Of a DNA stretch of 63,411 nucleotides, positions 18,607-28,038 are shown piece by piece; position 1 is the first letter of the stretch, and each line of letters opens with the position of its first letter. Source of the DNA: Methanobacterium sp. UBA410 (GTDB lineage: Archaea; Methanobacteriota; Methanobacteria; Methanobacteriales; Methanobacteriaceae); NCBI GenBank assembly GCA_002498385.1, contig DAHH01000005.1:50028-113438 (forward strand). The letters are read 5' to 3'. A model generated the notes under the pieces. It was not told the DNA's origin. It made no database searches and was given only the letters and a program-made list of their open reading frames with translations. The position numbers and the translations under genes are program-made.

Positions 18607-19422
18607 ATGGCCACAGACATTTACTACTTCTCTGGAACGGGTAACTCCCTGCACTTGGCAAGGGAATTAAAAAAACGCATTCCTGAAGCAGAGTTAATAC
18701 CCATTGCAAGCCTTTTAAAGGGTAATGTTGTGAAGACCAGTGCAGAAACTGTTGGTTTTGTTTTTCCTGTTCATTTGATGATGGCTCCAAAACCCGTGAG
18801 AACCTTCCTTGAGAAGCTTGACTTGCAGGCAGACTATACTTTTGCAGTGGCAACGAGGGGAGGCAGCAGAACCAGGGCCTTTGCAGATCTGGAAAAAATT
18901 TTGAAAAAACACGGTAAAAGTTTAGATTCCTACTTCATCCTGAACATGGCAAATAACGACCCCAAATTTGAAAACTGGCATCAAACAACTGAGAGTGAGA
19001 TGGCAAAATTGGAATCTGAACTGCAAAATAGGCTGAACCTTGTTGAGAATGTTGTTAGAAATAAAGAGAAATATAAAGAGGAAGATACCTATTTCAAGGT
19101 TCAAACACCCTTTTTTTCAGTTATCTCACCCATCCTCCCGGTTCTCAACAGGTTCTTCAACATTGAATTCTACTCAGACTCAAAGTGTTCTGGCTGTGGA
19201 ACCTGTGAAAAGGTCTGCCTATCTGGAAAGATAAAGATGGTTGATGAAAAACCCGTATGGCAGGATGATGTCCAGTGCTACTTCTGCAACGCCTGCCTGA
19301 ATTACTGTCCACAACGCGCAGTTCAAATAAAGTCTAAACTTCTTCTAAAATCTTACACCACTGAAAATGAGAGGTACCACCATCCAGAAGTGACAGCAGA
19401 TGATATTGCAGGGCAAAAATAG
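18607..19422 (+). CDS. EFR1 family ferrodoxin (flavodoxin-like plus two 4Fe-4S clusters)
   Basis: A 271-residue electron carrier. The N-terminal half is a flavodoxin-like domain with the FMN phosphate loop YYFSGTGNSLHLA at 6-18 and VATRGGSRTR near 82. The C-terminal part has two ferredoxin-type cluster motifs, CSGCGTCEKVC and CYFCNACLNYC followed by P. It presumably passes electrons between FMN and iron-sulfur centres in the cytoplasm; partners are unknown. The next gene is a damaged tandem copy. The ribosome binding site is weak. Confidence 0.88.
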   Translation: MATDIYYFSGTGNSLHLARELKKRIPEAELIPIASLLKGNVVKTSAETVGFVFPVHLMMAPKPVRTFLEKLDLQADYTFAVATRGGSRTRAFADLEKILKKHGKSLDSYFILNMANNDPKFENWHQTTESEMAKLESELQNRLNLVENVVRNKEKYKEEDTYFKVQTPFFSVISPILPVLNRFFNIEFYSDSKCSGCGTCEKVCLSGKIKMVDEKPVWQDDVQCYFCNACLNYCPQRAVQIKSKLLLKSYTTENERYHHPEVTADDIAGQK

Positions 19423-19458
19423 GATTTAAACCTTAAAAATTAAAAGGGAGGTTTTTAT

Positions 19459-20309
19459 ATGGGCACGGAAATTTATTACTTTTCAGGCACTGGAAATTCG
19501 CTGCACGTGGCAAAGAAATTAAAAAAACAGATACCAGAATCAAAGTTAATACCCATGGTAAGCCTTCTAAACAGGGATGTTGCAAAAACCTGTGAAGAAA
19601 CTGTAGGTTTCGTTTTTCCCATCCACGGTATGACCGCTCCCATTCCTGTAAAAAAATTCATTAAAAAGCTTGACTTAAAATCAGCTGGATACATTTTCGG
19701 GGTAGCAACGCGTGGTGGTACCAAGCACAGGGCATTCACTGAAATTGAAAAAATACTGAGGACTAAGGTTAAGAACTTTGATTCTTATTTTACTTTAAAT
19801 ATGATAAGTAACGACCCCAAACTTAAAACATGGCATCAGGTTACTGAAGATGAGATAACAGAACTGGAATTTGAACTTCGAAATAAACTGGAATCCATTG
19901 GAAAAATTATTGTAAATAAGGAAGTTAATCGAAAAGCAGACAGGGAAGGTGTTACTTTTCAGTATATTACCCCTGTTAATTTTTTATTGGAACGTCTTGT
20001 TCCTTTAGCTGTGTTTTTTGCAGAGTTAGAAGGATTAAAAGATTATTTTTATTCAGATTCAAAGTGCAAGGGATGTGGTACGTGTGAAAAGGTTTGTTTA
20101 TCAGGTAAAATAAAAATAGTTAATAATAAACCTGTATGGCAGAGTAATGTCAAATGTTACATGTGCTATGCCTGTCTCATTACTGTCCTGCGCAAGCTGT
20201 TCAAATTAAATCTAAATGGTATATGAAATCCTATACTGAAAAAAATGAGAGGTATTCTCATCCATGGGCAACAGCGGAGGATATTGCAAGACAAAAAGAA
20301 GATTTTTAA
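19459..20309 (+). pseudogene. Second EFR1 ferrodoxin copy, frameshifted in the last cluster
   Basis: A tandem paralogue of the preceding gene (YYFSGTGNSLHVA, CKGCGTCEKVC) with a strong ribosome binding site, GGGAGG at 19446-19451. The frame breaks near 20179-20180: after CYMCYACL one base is missing relative to the paralogue. Past that point the next frame reads YCPAQAVQIKSK and continues to a stop at 20307-20309 that matches the paralogue's end. As written, the protein stops at 20226 and loses the last cysteine of the second cluster. It is either a recent mutation or a sequence error. Confidence 0.8.
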
Positions 20310-20616
20310 GTTAAATTCTTGTGCCAATCTTAACCTCTGTACCAGTAGAAGATTCACTAAAGGAAGTCTGATGTTTTTGGATGGCTTTTAAATTTTAAAT
20401 GGATAAGTTTAACGTCCTCAATTACTGTAGCCGCATTTACTCTCAATGGGAGTTATCGTTTATTTCTTATCTATTTACAGTTTTTATCAACAAACTTCAA
20501 AGCAGCATTTTATAATGTGGTGATCATCTCTTGTCAGGCCTGGGCTGATATCACTCTTAATTAGAGCTGATCTGTTGGGGACTTTCATAATAAACGTTTT
20601 GAATAGAGGAATTAAG
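20310..20616. other. Intergenic stretch without a gene
   Basis: Nothing convincing. On the minus strand near 20312-20365 a short frame ends in SSTGTEVKIGTRI, which looks like the tail of a lost protein, but it is too short to assign. Confidence 0.4.
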
Positions 20617-21161
20617 TTGCAGAATCCAGAGAGTTTGAATCTAAGCGCAACAAGGCTGGTGGCATCAGCGGTTGGTGTTCTGGCCGGAGTTCTGGGTGTG
20701 GAACACGGTCTTTTTGAAATGCTTCAGGTAATGTTGCAGCTGGCGGCCTGATGGTAGATGCCATTGGTCCCGGTAGTGCGTTTCAAGGTAGTGAAACCGC
20801 TTTAACGTTAATTCCTAACTTTTTTGCAATGGGTGTTCTCGCAGTTAGCGTGAGCCTTGTGGTTGTGATCTGGGCTGCTCTATTTCTAGAGAGAAAAAAC
20901 GGCGGATTGATCTTTGATTATTTTTTCAACTGTACGCTTCTTGTTGGGGGAGGCCTTGCACCCATATCACTTGGTATCATTGCAGCTATTGTTGCAACCC
21001 GGATCAACAGGCCGTTAACATGGTGGCAGCTGCATTTACCTTTTAAGGCACGAAAAATATTTTCAAAGCTGTTTCCATGTTTTCTGGTTGGCTTCTTGCT
21101 CCTATCCCTTTGTGACCTTGAAATTGCAGTCTCAGGAAATAACATGGAATTTTTCCCCTAA
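20617..21161 (+). pseudogene. Multi-helix membrane protein, frameshifted and truncated
   Basis: Starts at a TTG with AGAGGA at 20605-20610. The first frame encodes ATRLVASAVGVLAGVLGVEH, then one G is missing near 20727. The following frame continues naturally as GNVAAGGLMVDAIGPGSAF, with several hydrophobic helices (NFFAMGVLAVSVSLVVVIWA, then LLVGGGLAPISLGIIAAI). I recognise the style of a conserved methanogen membrane protein without known function. The end is also abnormal: the last codons overlap, on the opposite strand, the broken end of a hydrolase gene, so the true C-terminus has probably been deleted. Confidence 0.65.
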
Positions 21162-21311
21162 AACTGGCAGGATGCTCCCATATGAGAGCCTAGCCGAATC
21201 AAGACCACCACCATGCAGTAACAAAAGTGGAGCCCCTGATTTTTCTGTCCCTGATTCGTAGAACATTACCTGGATGTTACCAACCTTAACGGAACGTTTT
21301 TTGATCTTCAT
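21132..21311 (-). pseudogene. Alpha/beta hydrolase, N-terminal fragment
   Basis: The reading frame shows the N-terminal part of an alpha/beta hydrolase: VMFYESG, then LLLLHGGGLDSARLSY with the oxyanion-hole HGGG, then LGEKFHVIS and a stop. In intact relatives FHVIS is followed by PDLPG and about 200 more residues carrying the catalytic triad; these are missing. The start at 21311 is supported by AGGGAG just upstream; the frame is open further up to 21347. Its broken end overlaps the broken end of the membrane-protein pseudogene by 30 bases, which suggests one deletion removed both C-termini. Confidence 0.7.
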
Positions 21312-21410
21312 GGACTCCCTCACTCCATTCACAAGGTTTAAAGACATGTAAATCTAAGATGGATGTTGAATTTCTTTCTCTTTAAGTACTTGGTAAATCC
21401 CCAGTCTGGG

Positions 21411-21542
21411 TCATGTTTTTTCTGAGCTTCCACAAACAGAACAGATGAAAGCCAGTACCATTACCAGCAGCACAAACCAAAGCGGTCCAAAAACAAAGAA
21501 ACCTTCTTCATCCTTCAGGATCCCATTTTTACCTGTTAACAT
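21411..21542 (-). CDS. Small single-helix membrane protein, 43 residues
   Basis: An ATG with a perfect GGAGGT four bases upstream opens a 43-codon frame. Residues 1-18 are soluble (MLTGKNGILKDEEGFF), residues ~19-35 form one hydrophobic helix (PLWFVLLVMVLAFICSV), and the end is polar with two cysteines. I do not recognise it. The strong ribosome binding site and clean topology make it a likely real gene. It lies upstream of the hydrolase fragment on the same strand. Confidence 0.6.
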   Translation of the reverse strand: MLTGKNGILKDEEGFFVFGPLWFVLLVMVLAFICSVCGSSEKT

Positions 21543-21965
21543 GTTGACCTCCCTACAATAATAATCTTTTCAAAATTTTATTTGTATCAACCATGTTTAT
21601 CATTTATGATTTAATAATAAAACACAACATTTATATAATTAAACATAATTTATAAGGGATTATATGGAAATGATTTAAATTTATTGAAATTGCGTCTAGA
21701 AACTATTGACATTTCTGTATTGAAAGTTGATGGGTTTTTCTGTTTGAAACCCCAACTTTTCTAAAGATGTTGCACATTTTTTTAAAATAGTGGAAACCTG
21801 GCTAAATGATTGGATAAATGTATATGCAATGATTAAAATACGGGTATTTTGCAGGTTTTTGATGTGGAAAAATTAGGGGATTAATGGAGATCTTTAGTTC
21901 GTTATATCAAGCTATAACGAAGTATGATTTGGTGGGTTTCAAAAAAGTATAAAAAAGATGGTAAA
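21543..21965. other. Intergenic stretch before the restriction genes' 3' end
   Basis: AT-rich, no gene seen. It lies upstream of the small membrane-protein gene and after the end of res. Confidence 0.4.
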
Positions 21966-24887
21966 TTAAATGAAGTAATCTTCTAATGTTCCTTCAACTT
22001 TTGGCTTGGAAAGTTTTGCATATTCTAATATTTCCTTTGTTGACGCTCCTCTTTCACTCATTTCATAGAATGTGTTTTCTCCGAGTAATACGTAGTTCCA
22101 CCAGGAGTACATTTTGTCTTCTGGTTTTAGTTCGTTTGTTTTGTCCACCCAATCGATTGTTGCACATTGTTTCTGTTGTACGTTTGTGTTTTTAACGTTT
22201 TTTTGTGCTTTGGTCTCAACAAGATAAATATCACTATCAATGCGGACCAAAAAGTCAGGGAAATAATGTGATAAAAGGCCATCTTCTCGTATATAAGTTA
22301 TGTGAGCAAAATCATGATAATTTTCATTTATTTTAAGGAATGAATTTACCTCTGCATCTTTATCAACAAATTCAATGAAGGCTTTTTCAAGTCCTCCCTT
22401 GTTTGAAGGATAAGCCAATTTTTCATATATGGCCTTGGAAACATCCAGTGAATAATTTTCCCGCATTTTAAGCTCATCAACCTCTGAAAAGTACTTTTTA
22501 AGAACTTCTGCTTCTGTAACATCCACACTGTTTTGCATTTCATATATGACCTTACTAATGTTCTTCATTATATGTGAGATGATCTTTGACTCGGATAAAA
22601 AGAGGATCCTCCAATTATCATCAACCATTGGATCAAATTCCTCACCAAAAAGTTTATGCCTTATGTAGCCATCCACCAAACCTGCTATTTCTGCATTGTT
22701 CACCTGTAACCTTGGGAAAACCTTGTTCTTACGTCCCACAGGAATTAACATAGATGAAATACCATTGATCAGTTTGGATATAAACTCATTGTAACTTTTA
22801 GCATTGAATATGTCTGCAGTAACAGAATATTCACCAAAACGTGTCCTGACTGTTACTTCCTCCGAATAGAACACATCTCCATTTTTAGGAATCAATTTAC
22901 GCAAAGTATCAAGCGGAACAGGAAATGTTTCCAGATTATCAAAGGATAAATCAGTTGTTACCAGATTTTCTTCCTTATCACGAACAATGATAGGCCAATA
23001 GAAATCGTATTTCTCATAATCTTCCCTTAAACCGACTTTTATTATATCACCTAAAACATTGCTTGCAGAAGGTTTTTCAATGCTTGTTCCGATTGTTCCT
23101 TCATCAATTAAGTTCTCATAAAACTCAATAAATGCAGGATGCTCCACTATACTCAATATATCCATATAATTGAGCGGTTCCTCTTTTTTATCCAATAATC
23201 TAATCCTATTTTCGGTTTTAATGTCTTCAAACTCTGGTTCACGCCACATGAGCCTTAAACCTCTACCTATGGTTTGTTCAAGTAAAATATAAGAACTTGT
23301 AGAGCGTAGAGGTACGATAACACATATGTTGTTTACATCAAAACCTTCTCTAAGCATTAAAACAGACACAATAACCCTTGGTGTATCTCGTTCATCTATG
23401 TTAAAGAGTTCCTGTTTAGTCTTATCCCATTCTTTCTTTGGAACATTACCTTTTCTATCAGAATGTATCTCTATAACTTCATTTTCAGAGAAACCCTCAG
23501 ATTTCACGAGAAAATCTGTAACAAATGGTGCAACTTTAGTATCTTCACATATAACCATCATTTTAGGATGTTTATTTGAAACACCATTTTTATCAGCAGT
23601 TAATTCAACAAATTCCTTCTCCAATATGTCTAACTTTTGAATACCTGCCCTCAACATGATTTTTTGACCATCTGAAAGTCCAACAACCTTTTTACCATCT
23701 CTCAAAGCTTTGAAATCCAATTTCATAGTGGCCACTTCTTTCCTACGATCCAAAGCTATGGTTTTTACAAGTCCCTGTCTAATTGCTGTTTTTAGATCAA
23801 AGTTAACCACTATATGAGGAAAATAGTGTCTTGTCCTTTTCTGTCCACTTCCAGTAACACTGTAAGGAGTTGCTGAGAAATCTACCTGAATAAATTTACC
23901 ATTTTTGGGCCTTGAAATTTTCAGAAGACTTTTCTGCCACTGGACCTCAAAAATTTCCCCATCTTTTTTAAACTGGTGGATATGGTGGGCTTCATCATTA
24001 AAAACAACGAGATCAGGAAGGTTTGCAAGGTACTCTATTTCCATACCTCTTAAATGCTGGTTGTCCAGTGAATCAAGCGCATTTCCATTGGTTTTACCAG
24101 GAGCTATGGGAAGAACATCATTTAAAACTTCTACGGGATCTTCAAGTGGAGAGGATTTATCTGTTTTTTCATCTTCTCCCGCTAGTAAATGCCAGTTTGT
24201 GATGGCGATCATACCTTCACCAGTTACTTTCTTTCCGATTTCCTCTTTTCTGACTACGTTTGACTGAATAAATCCGAATATTGCATCTTTGTAAGCTGCA
24301 GGTATGAAAAGTTTTTCAAACCTTTTAAAGTCTGATTCTTCAAAGTTTCTGGTTCCATCAACCTGTTCGCTGCCAAGAAATGCATCTAAAAGTCTTTCAT
24401 ACACAATTAATCCAGGGGCAACAATTAGAAAATTCTTTGAAAATCTTCCAGATGGCTCTACCTCATATTTAGCATTTAAATACTGCCATATCAAGAGTGC
24501 ACTCATAACCCAGGTTTTACCTGTTCCTGTGGCCATTTTAACAGCATATTCCGGGTGTTTGTATTTATCTGCCTCTAAATCAATAAGATCCATTTCCTGA
24601 AGTAAATCCGGACTTAAGGACATGTACATATCCATGACACCTTTAACCTTTAGAATTTCATGTAGGTAAATTATGTTTAGTATGGCCTGCTTTTGTCCTT
24701 GGTGGAAATTAAAGCTCCTTGTATCACAAAAAGCATCAGAAAACCAGAATCTTAATAGATCCTGGGTTACAGGGGAAACCTTTTCAAGGAATGATCCATC
24801 TTTCCATGCTTTGTTAACGACTTGTGTGAGTTGTTTTGCAAATCTAAGTGGGGTTTCTCCAGTGCCTTTAGAAGTTTTATTTGACAT
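21966..24887 (-). CDS. res: Type III restriction enzyme, Res subunit
   Basis: A 973-residue ATP-dependent restriction subunit. It has a helicase core with Walker A ATGTGKTW near residues 119-126, a Walker B/DEAH box FNDEAHHIHQF near 300, motif III DFSATPYSV, and motif VI QTIGRGLRL near 580. Near 875-895, FPDFLVRIDSDIYLVETKAQ is the PD-ExK nuclease motif. Its ATG directly follows the mod stop codon with GAGGTGA upstream, so the two genes are co-translated. Type III Res cleaves only in complex with Mod, so its activity depends on the frame state of mod. Confidence 0.93.
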   Translation of the reverse strand: MSNKTSKGTGETPLRFAKQLTQVVNKAWKDGSFLEKVSPVTQDLLRFWFSDAFCDTRSFNFHQGQKQAILNIIYLHEILKVKGVMDMYMSLSPDLLQEMDLIDLEADKYKHPEYAVKMATGTGKTWVMSALLIWQYLNAKYEVEPSGRFSKNFLIVAPGLIVYERLLDAFLGSEQVDGTRNFEESDFKRFEKLFIPAAYKDAIFGFIQSNVVRKEEIGKKVTGEGMIAITNWHLLAGEDEKTDKSSPLEDPVEVLNDVLPIAPGKTNGNALDSLDNQHLRGMEIEYLANLPDLVVFNDEAHHIHQFKKDGEIFEVQWQKSLLKISRPKNGKFIQVDFSATPYSVTGSGQKRTRHYFPHIVVNFDLKTAIRQGLVKTIALDRRKEVATMKLDFKALRDGKKVVGLSDGQKIMLRAGIQKLDILEKEFVELTADKNGVSNKHPKMMVICEDTKVAPFVTDFLVKSEGFSENEVIEIHSDRKGNVPKKEWDKTKQELFNIDERDTPRVIVSVLMLREGFDVNNICVIVPLRSTSSYILLEQTIGRGLRLMWREPEFEDIKTENRIRLLDKKEEPLNYMDILSIVEHPAFIEFYENLIDEGTIGTSIEKPSASNVLGDIIKVGLREDYEKYDFYWPIIVRDKEENLVTTDLSFDNLETFPVPLDTLRKLIPKNGDVFYSEEVTVRTRFGEYSVTADIFNAKSYNEFISKLINGISSMLIPVGRKNKVFPRLQVNNAEIAGLVDGYIRHKLFGEEFDPMVDDNWRILFLSESKIISHIMKNISKVIYEMQNSVDVTEAEVLKKYFSEVDELKMRENYSLDVSKAIYEKLAYPSNKGGLEKAFIEFVDKDAEVNSFLKINENYHDFAHITYIREDGLLSHYFPDFLVRIDSDIYLVETKAQKNVKNTNVQQKQCATIDWVDKTNELKPEDKMYSWWNYVLLGENTFYEMSERGASTKEILEYAKLSKPKVEGTLEDYFI

Positions 24888-26877
24888 TTATTTCACCTCA
24901 ACAACAGCAACACTCTCAAAACCGAACACATCAACAGCCTTAACACATATCCTTCTTTTTTTATTTTCTTTAGGCAAGATCAGCTCAGCCTTTCTCACAA
25001 CTTTGAAAGGATCATTGTCGTTTGCAACATTCTGCCGGTAATCCTGCCATCTGCTCCTGAACACTTCACCATCATAATCTGGATCTATACTCCAGTACTC
25101 AATGAGCGCCAAAGGATCATCGGCCATAACATCTTGAAGCTTCTTCTTATTCTTCTCATCCAAAGGAAGAGCATCCGGAGACAACAAAACATAATTATCC
25201 AATTCTACAGTTACTTTTTCCTGATTTCCCTTACCATAATCCTCTTTTTTAACAGGTTTTACTGTGAGATACTGAAGTGAAGAAAACCTTATTTTACCAG
25301 AATCTATGAGCTTCCTGTATTTAGCCTTTGTACGCAACTTATCCAAAAGATCTGGAGGTATAACCAGAACTTCAAGGTTTTTATCATTTAACTTGCTGAT
25401 TATCTGACCTATATCTGAAACAAAGTTCCAACCCAGAACAACAACCTTCTTCCAACCACCAGCGTACCTGTTTCTGAATTCCTGTGCCCTTTTGAGGGTG
25501 TTGTAGCCTGTCATCTTTGAGGGCGAATCAACAACAACCAACGTCCTTGACTGTTTAATGTATCCTGCATTAGATGGAGACCCCTCATGCTGAGGAAAAG
25601 GAGTTGCACCGTAAAGATTTATTACAACATGAGCCAAGTCCCTGATGGTTCTGAATTCTGACTTTTCAAACTGTTCCTTTTGGTAGTCACCAATGGACTG
25701 GAAGATGAATGGGTCTGCATCCTGGTCTATGAGACGCTTTCTCGTTATCATGCAGGCGGGTTTGCCAAGGTCCGACATGATCCATTTTCTACCGAGTTTT
25801 TCTGCGACTGCACCTGTGGTTCCGCTGCCTGCGAAGAAGTCTGCTACAATGCTATTTTCATTTGAAGAAGCTTTAATTATCCTTTCAAGGAGTTTTTCTG
25901 GTTTTTGAGTTGCATAACTTGGTGAAGAACTTCTAAAAATATCTGTCCATACATCATGATATGCAATTCCATCCCCAACGTTTTTCAAATATCTTTTATA
26001 AGACCATTTTCCGCTTTTTCTTTGTTTTACTTCATTTTTAGCCATAAGCCTTTTAATAGAATTTTCAGAAGGTTTAGCTAAATCTGCCCAATAATATCTC
26101 CCTTTTCCATCATTATCATTAAATCTAAATTTTTTATAAAATTTTTCATCATAAGGCCTTTTGGGTGGATCAAAATAATTAGAATTAGATTTGGTATAGA
26201 ATAAAAGAACATCATGATTTACAGAAAATTGTTTTCGTTTAAATTTAAAAGCACCTGTATCATTTGTCCTCAACCAAACAATTTCATTCCTAAAATTATC
26301 CTTACCAAAAATATCATCCAAAATAACCTTTAAATAGTGTCCAACATGCCAATCAATATGCACATAAATAGAACCCTGCTCAGACAGGAGTTCTCGCATC
26401 AAAACCAGCCTTGGAATCATCATCCTCAAATAACTTGCAGTTCCATCTTTCCATGTATCAGAATAAGCAAATTGTTCAATTGCAGTGGGCTTTTCTTCAA
26501 TATCTGTTCCCGGAAGGTGAATTTTAGTTCTGTAATCAGCTTTTGAGTCAAAAGGAGGATCAATGTAAATCAGATCGATTTTACCCCTCATTGAGGGTGT
26601 TTCAGCATCTCCTGCAAGCAGTGCCTGCATTGCAAGGAGGTTATCTCCATAGATTAACCTATTTTTGAAATCAAGGTGTGTGTGTGTGTGTGTGTGTAGG
26701 GTTTTCTTCTTTGATCCTGCCCCTGTAAAGGTCTGCAGTGTCTTTGGCTGGTAAAACCAGCTCATTTGTCTGTAAAGTTACCCTTGAAGATTTGGATAGT
26801 CCATCCAATATTTTCTGTGCTTCCTTTTTTCCCTGCTTCACTATCTTCGGTAGCTCTTCTATCAATGATTCTGGCAT
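24888..26877 (-). CDS. mod: Type III DNA methyltransferase Mod, interrupted by an AC repeat (apparent phase-OFF)
   Basis: Modification and recognition subunit, expected to methylate adenine. The body carries IYIDPPFDSKADYRTK (motif IV) and later ADFFAGSGTTGAVAEKLG (motif I), the order of beta-class enzymes with the target domain between. The normal N-terminus is in another frame: from ATG 26877 (AGGGAG upstream) it reads MPESLIEELPKIV ... VTLQTNELVLPAKDTADL, as in family members, then enters an (AC)11 run coding Thr-His and stops at 26671. With 9 or 12 AC units the frames join to give 661 or 663 residues. With 11, only an internal ATG at 26765 opens the body frame, with an unnatural N-terminus. 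Mod and res form one operon. Confidence 0.9.
26676..26697. repeat. (GT)11 / (AC)11 dinucleotide repeat inside mod
   Basis: Twenty-two bases of perfect GT repeat on the plus strand, AC on the coding strand. It lies between the N-terminal segment and the methyltransferase core of Mod, codes alternating Thr and His in either frame, and is the only long dinucleotide run I found in the window. Its length sets whether mod is in frame. Confidence 0.97.
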
Positions 26878-27076
26878 TTCATATCTCCCTTCTGATTACA
26901 ATTTGATGTACTTTTTAAATATCTAAACTATAATTGTCATGCTTTCAATTAAAATATAACTATTTCCTTTTTGATTTCATGGAGCAATATTTAAGAAAGA
27001 GTTAATACAAACTAAAAAGGTAATAATGTTTCAAATGATGAGCGGACATTGAAAAATGGATGGGAGCGTGGATAAA

Positions 27077-27484
27077 ATGGAAATAAAAGGAGTTACACAT
27101 CCAATACCAACTGAATATGCCGAAACAATTTACAATAAAGGGAAAAATGTTTTTGTAGGAAAAAGACAATTAGGGAAAGTCAAAAAGGGAGATAAATTCA
27201 TAATTTACGAATCCCACGGGGCCAGAGCTTACACTGGATGGGCTGATATAGTTTCAATCCAAAAAATGAAGCCCACAGCCATAACACGCAAGTACAAAAA
27301 CCAGCTCATGATAACAACAGAAGAACTCAAGGAATATGCGAAAAATAGGACAGAAATGAATGTGATTGAGTTTGAAAACTTCCAAAAATTCAAAAAACCC
27401 GTTGTTCCAAAACGATTCGTGGCAGTTTCAGGAAAATACATCTATGAAGACGAGTTCAAGACGATTGAGAAGAACAAAGATTAA
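27077..27484 (+). CDS. DUF365 family protein
   Basis: About 135 residues. GVTHPIPTEYAETIYNKGKN, KKGDKFIIYESHGARAYTG and KRFVAVSGKYIYEDEFK match the methanogen family DUF365. The central GD ... ARAYTGWADI pattern resembles EVE/ASCH-type PUA-like folds, but that is an inference. I chose the ATG at 27077 because GGGAG at 27062-27066 lies ten bases upstream; an earlier ATG at 27056 has none. It is divergent from the mod/res operon, and could share a role with it in modified-DNA recognition; nothing in the sequence proves this. Confidence 0.75.
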   Translation: MEIKGVTHPIPTEYAETIYNKGKNVFVGKRQLGKVKKGDKFIIYESHGARAYTGWADIVSIQKMKPTAITRKYKNQLMITTEELKEYAKNRTEMNVIEFENFQKFKKPVVPKRFVAVSGKYIYEDEFKTIEKNKD

Positions 27485-27500
27485 ATCTGGTTGTGTTACC

Positions 27501-28022
27501 ATGACAAAAATCACCAAATGTCTCAATGAATGAAATGCAACAGTTGAAGCTTTAGGACAGGGAAAACAAACCATTCTTATACGTAACTACGGAACAACAC
27601 TTCCCGAATTTCTTTTATATCCAACGATAAGCTACACCAATAAAGACAACTTTTTAGAGAGCTTCAAAGAAGATTACAGAGAGTTTGCAAAGGATAACAG
27701 TCTTCCAAAAACTGAAGGCAAAAACAAAGAAGTTAAATACTTTGCAAAGGTTGAAGATGTGATTGAAAAGTCATCCCACAGAATAGGAACCCTAAAAAAA
27801 TACCATATCTGGACCAATGAACATGTTAAATCCTATCTGAACAAAAGTAAGGCTTACATCTGGATTTTAAGAGTTTACAAACTTGAAACACCAGTAATGT
27901 CCAGAACAAATGGTGGAGTTAAGTACGCTAATCTTTTAAAACCTGTTTCTTTAGAAGGATCTAAACCTGTTCTTAACGATTCTGAGTTTTCAAAAACTGT
28001 AGCAGAGATTATGGGTAAATAA
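27501..28022 (+). pseudogene. DUF1802 family protein with a TGA in place of Trp
   Basis: The frame starts at ATG 27501 with MTKITKCLNE, hits TGA at 27531-27533, and continues in the same frame as NATVEALGQGKQTILIR, through KVEDVIEKSSHRIGTLKKYHIWT and YIWILRVYKLETPVM, to a normal stop at 28022. Family members read LNEWNA at this point, so the TGA replaces TGG by a single base change. No other frame change is needed over 173 codons. It follows DUF365 by 16 bases. Without readthrough or an internal start (first good Met is at 27759), no full protein is made. Confidence 0.75.
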
Positions 28023-28038
28023 GCTAAGGTGGCTTTAC

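Noticed and set aside
24888..26765. Taking the ATG at 26765 as the true start of Mod
   Set aside because: It would give an N-terminus (MSWFYQPKTLQTF) unlike any Mod, while the other frame upstream encodes the family N-terminus with a good ribosome binding site. The AC tract explains the break.
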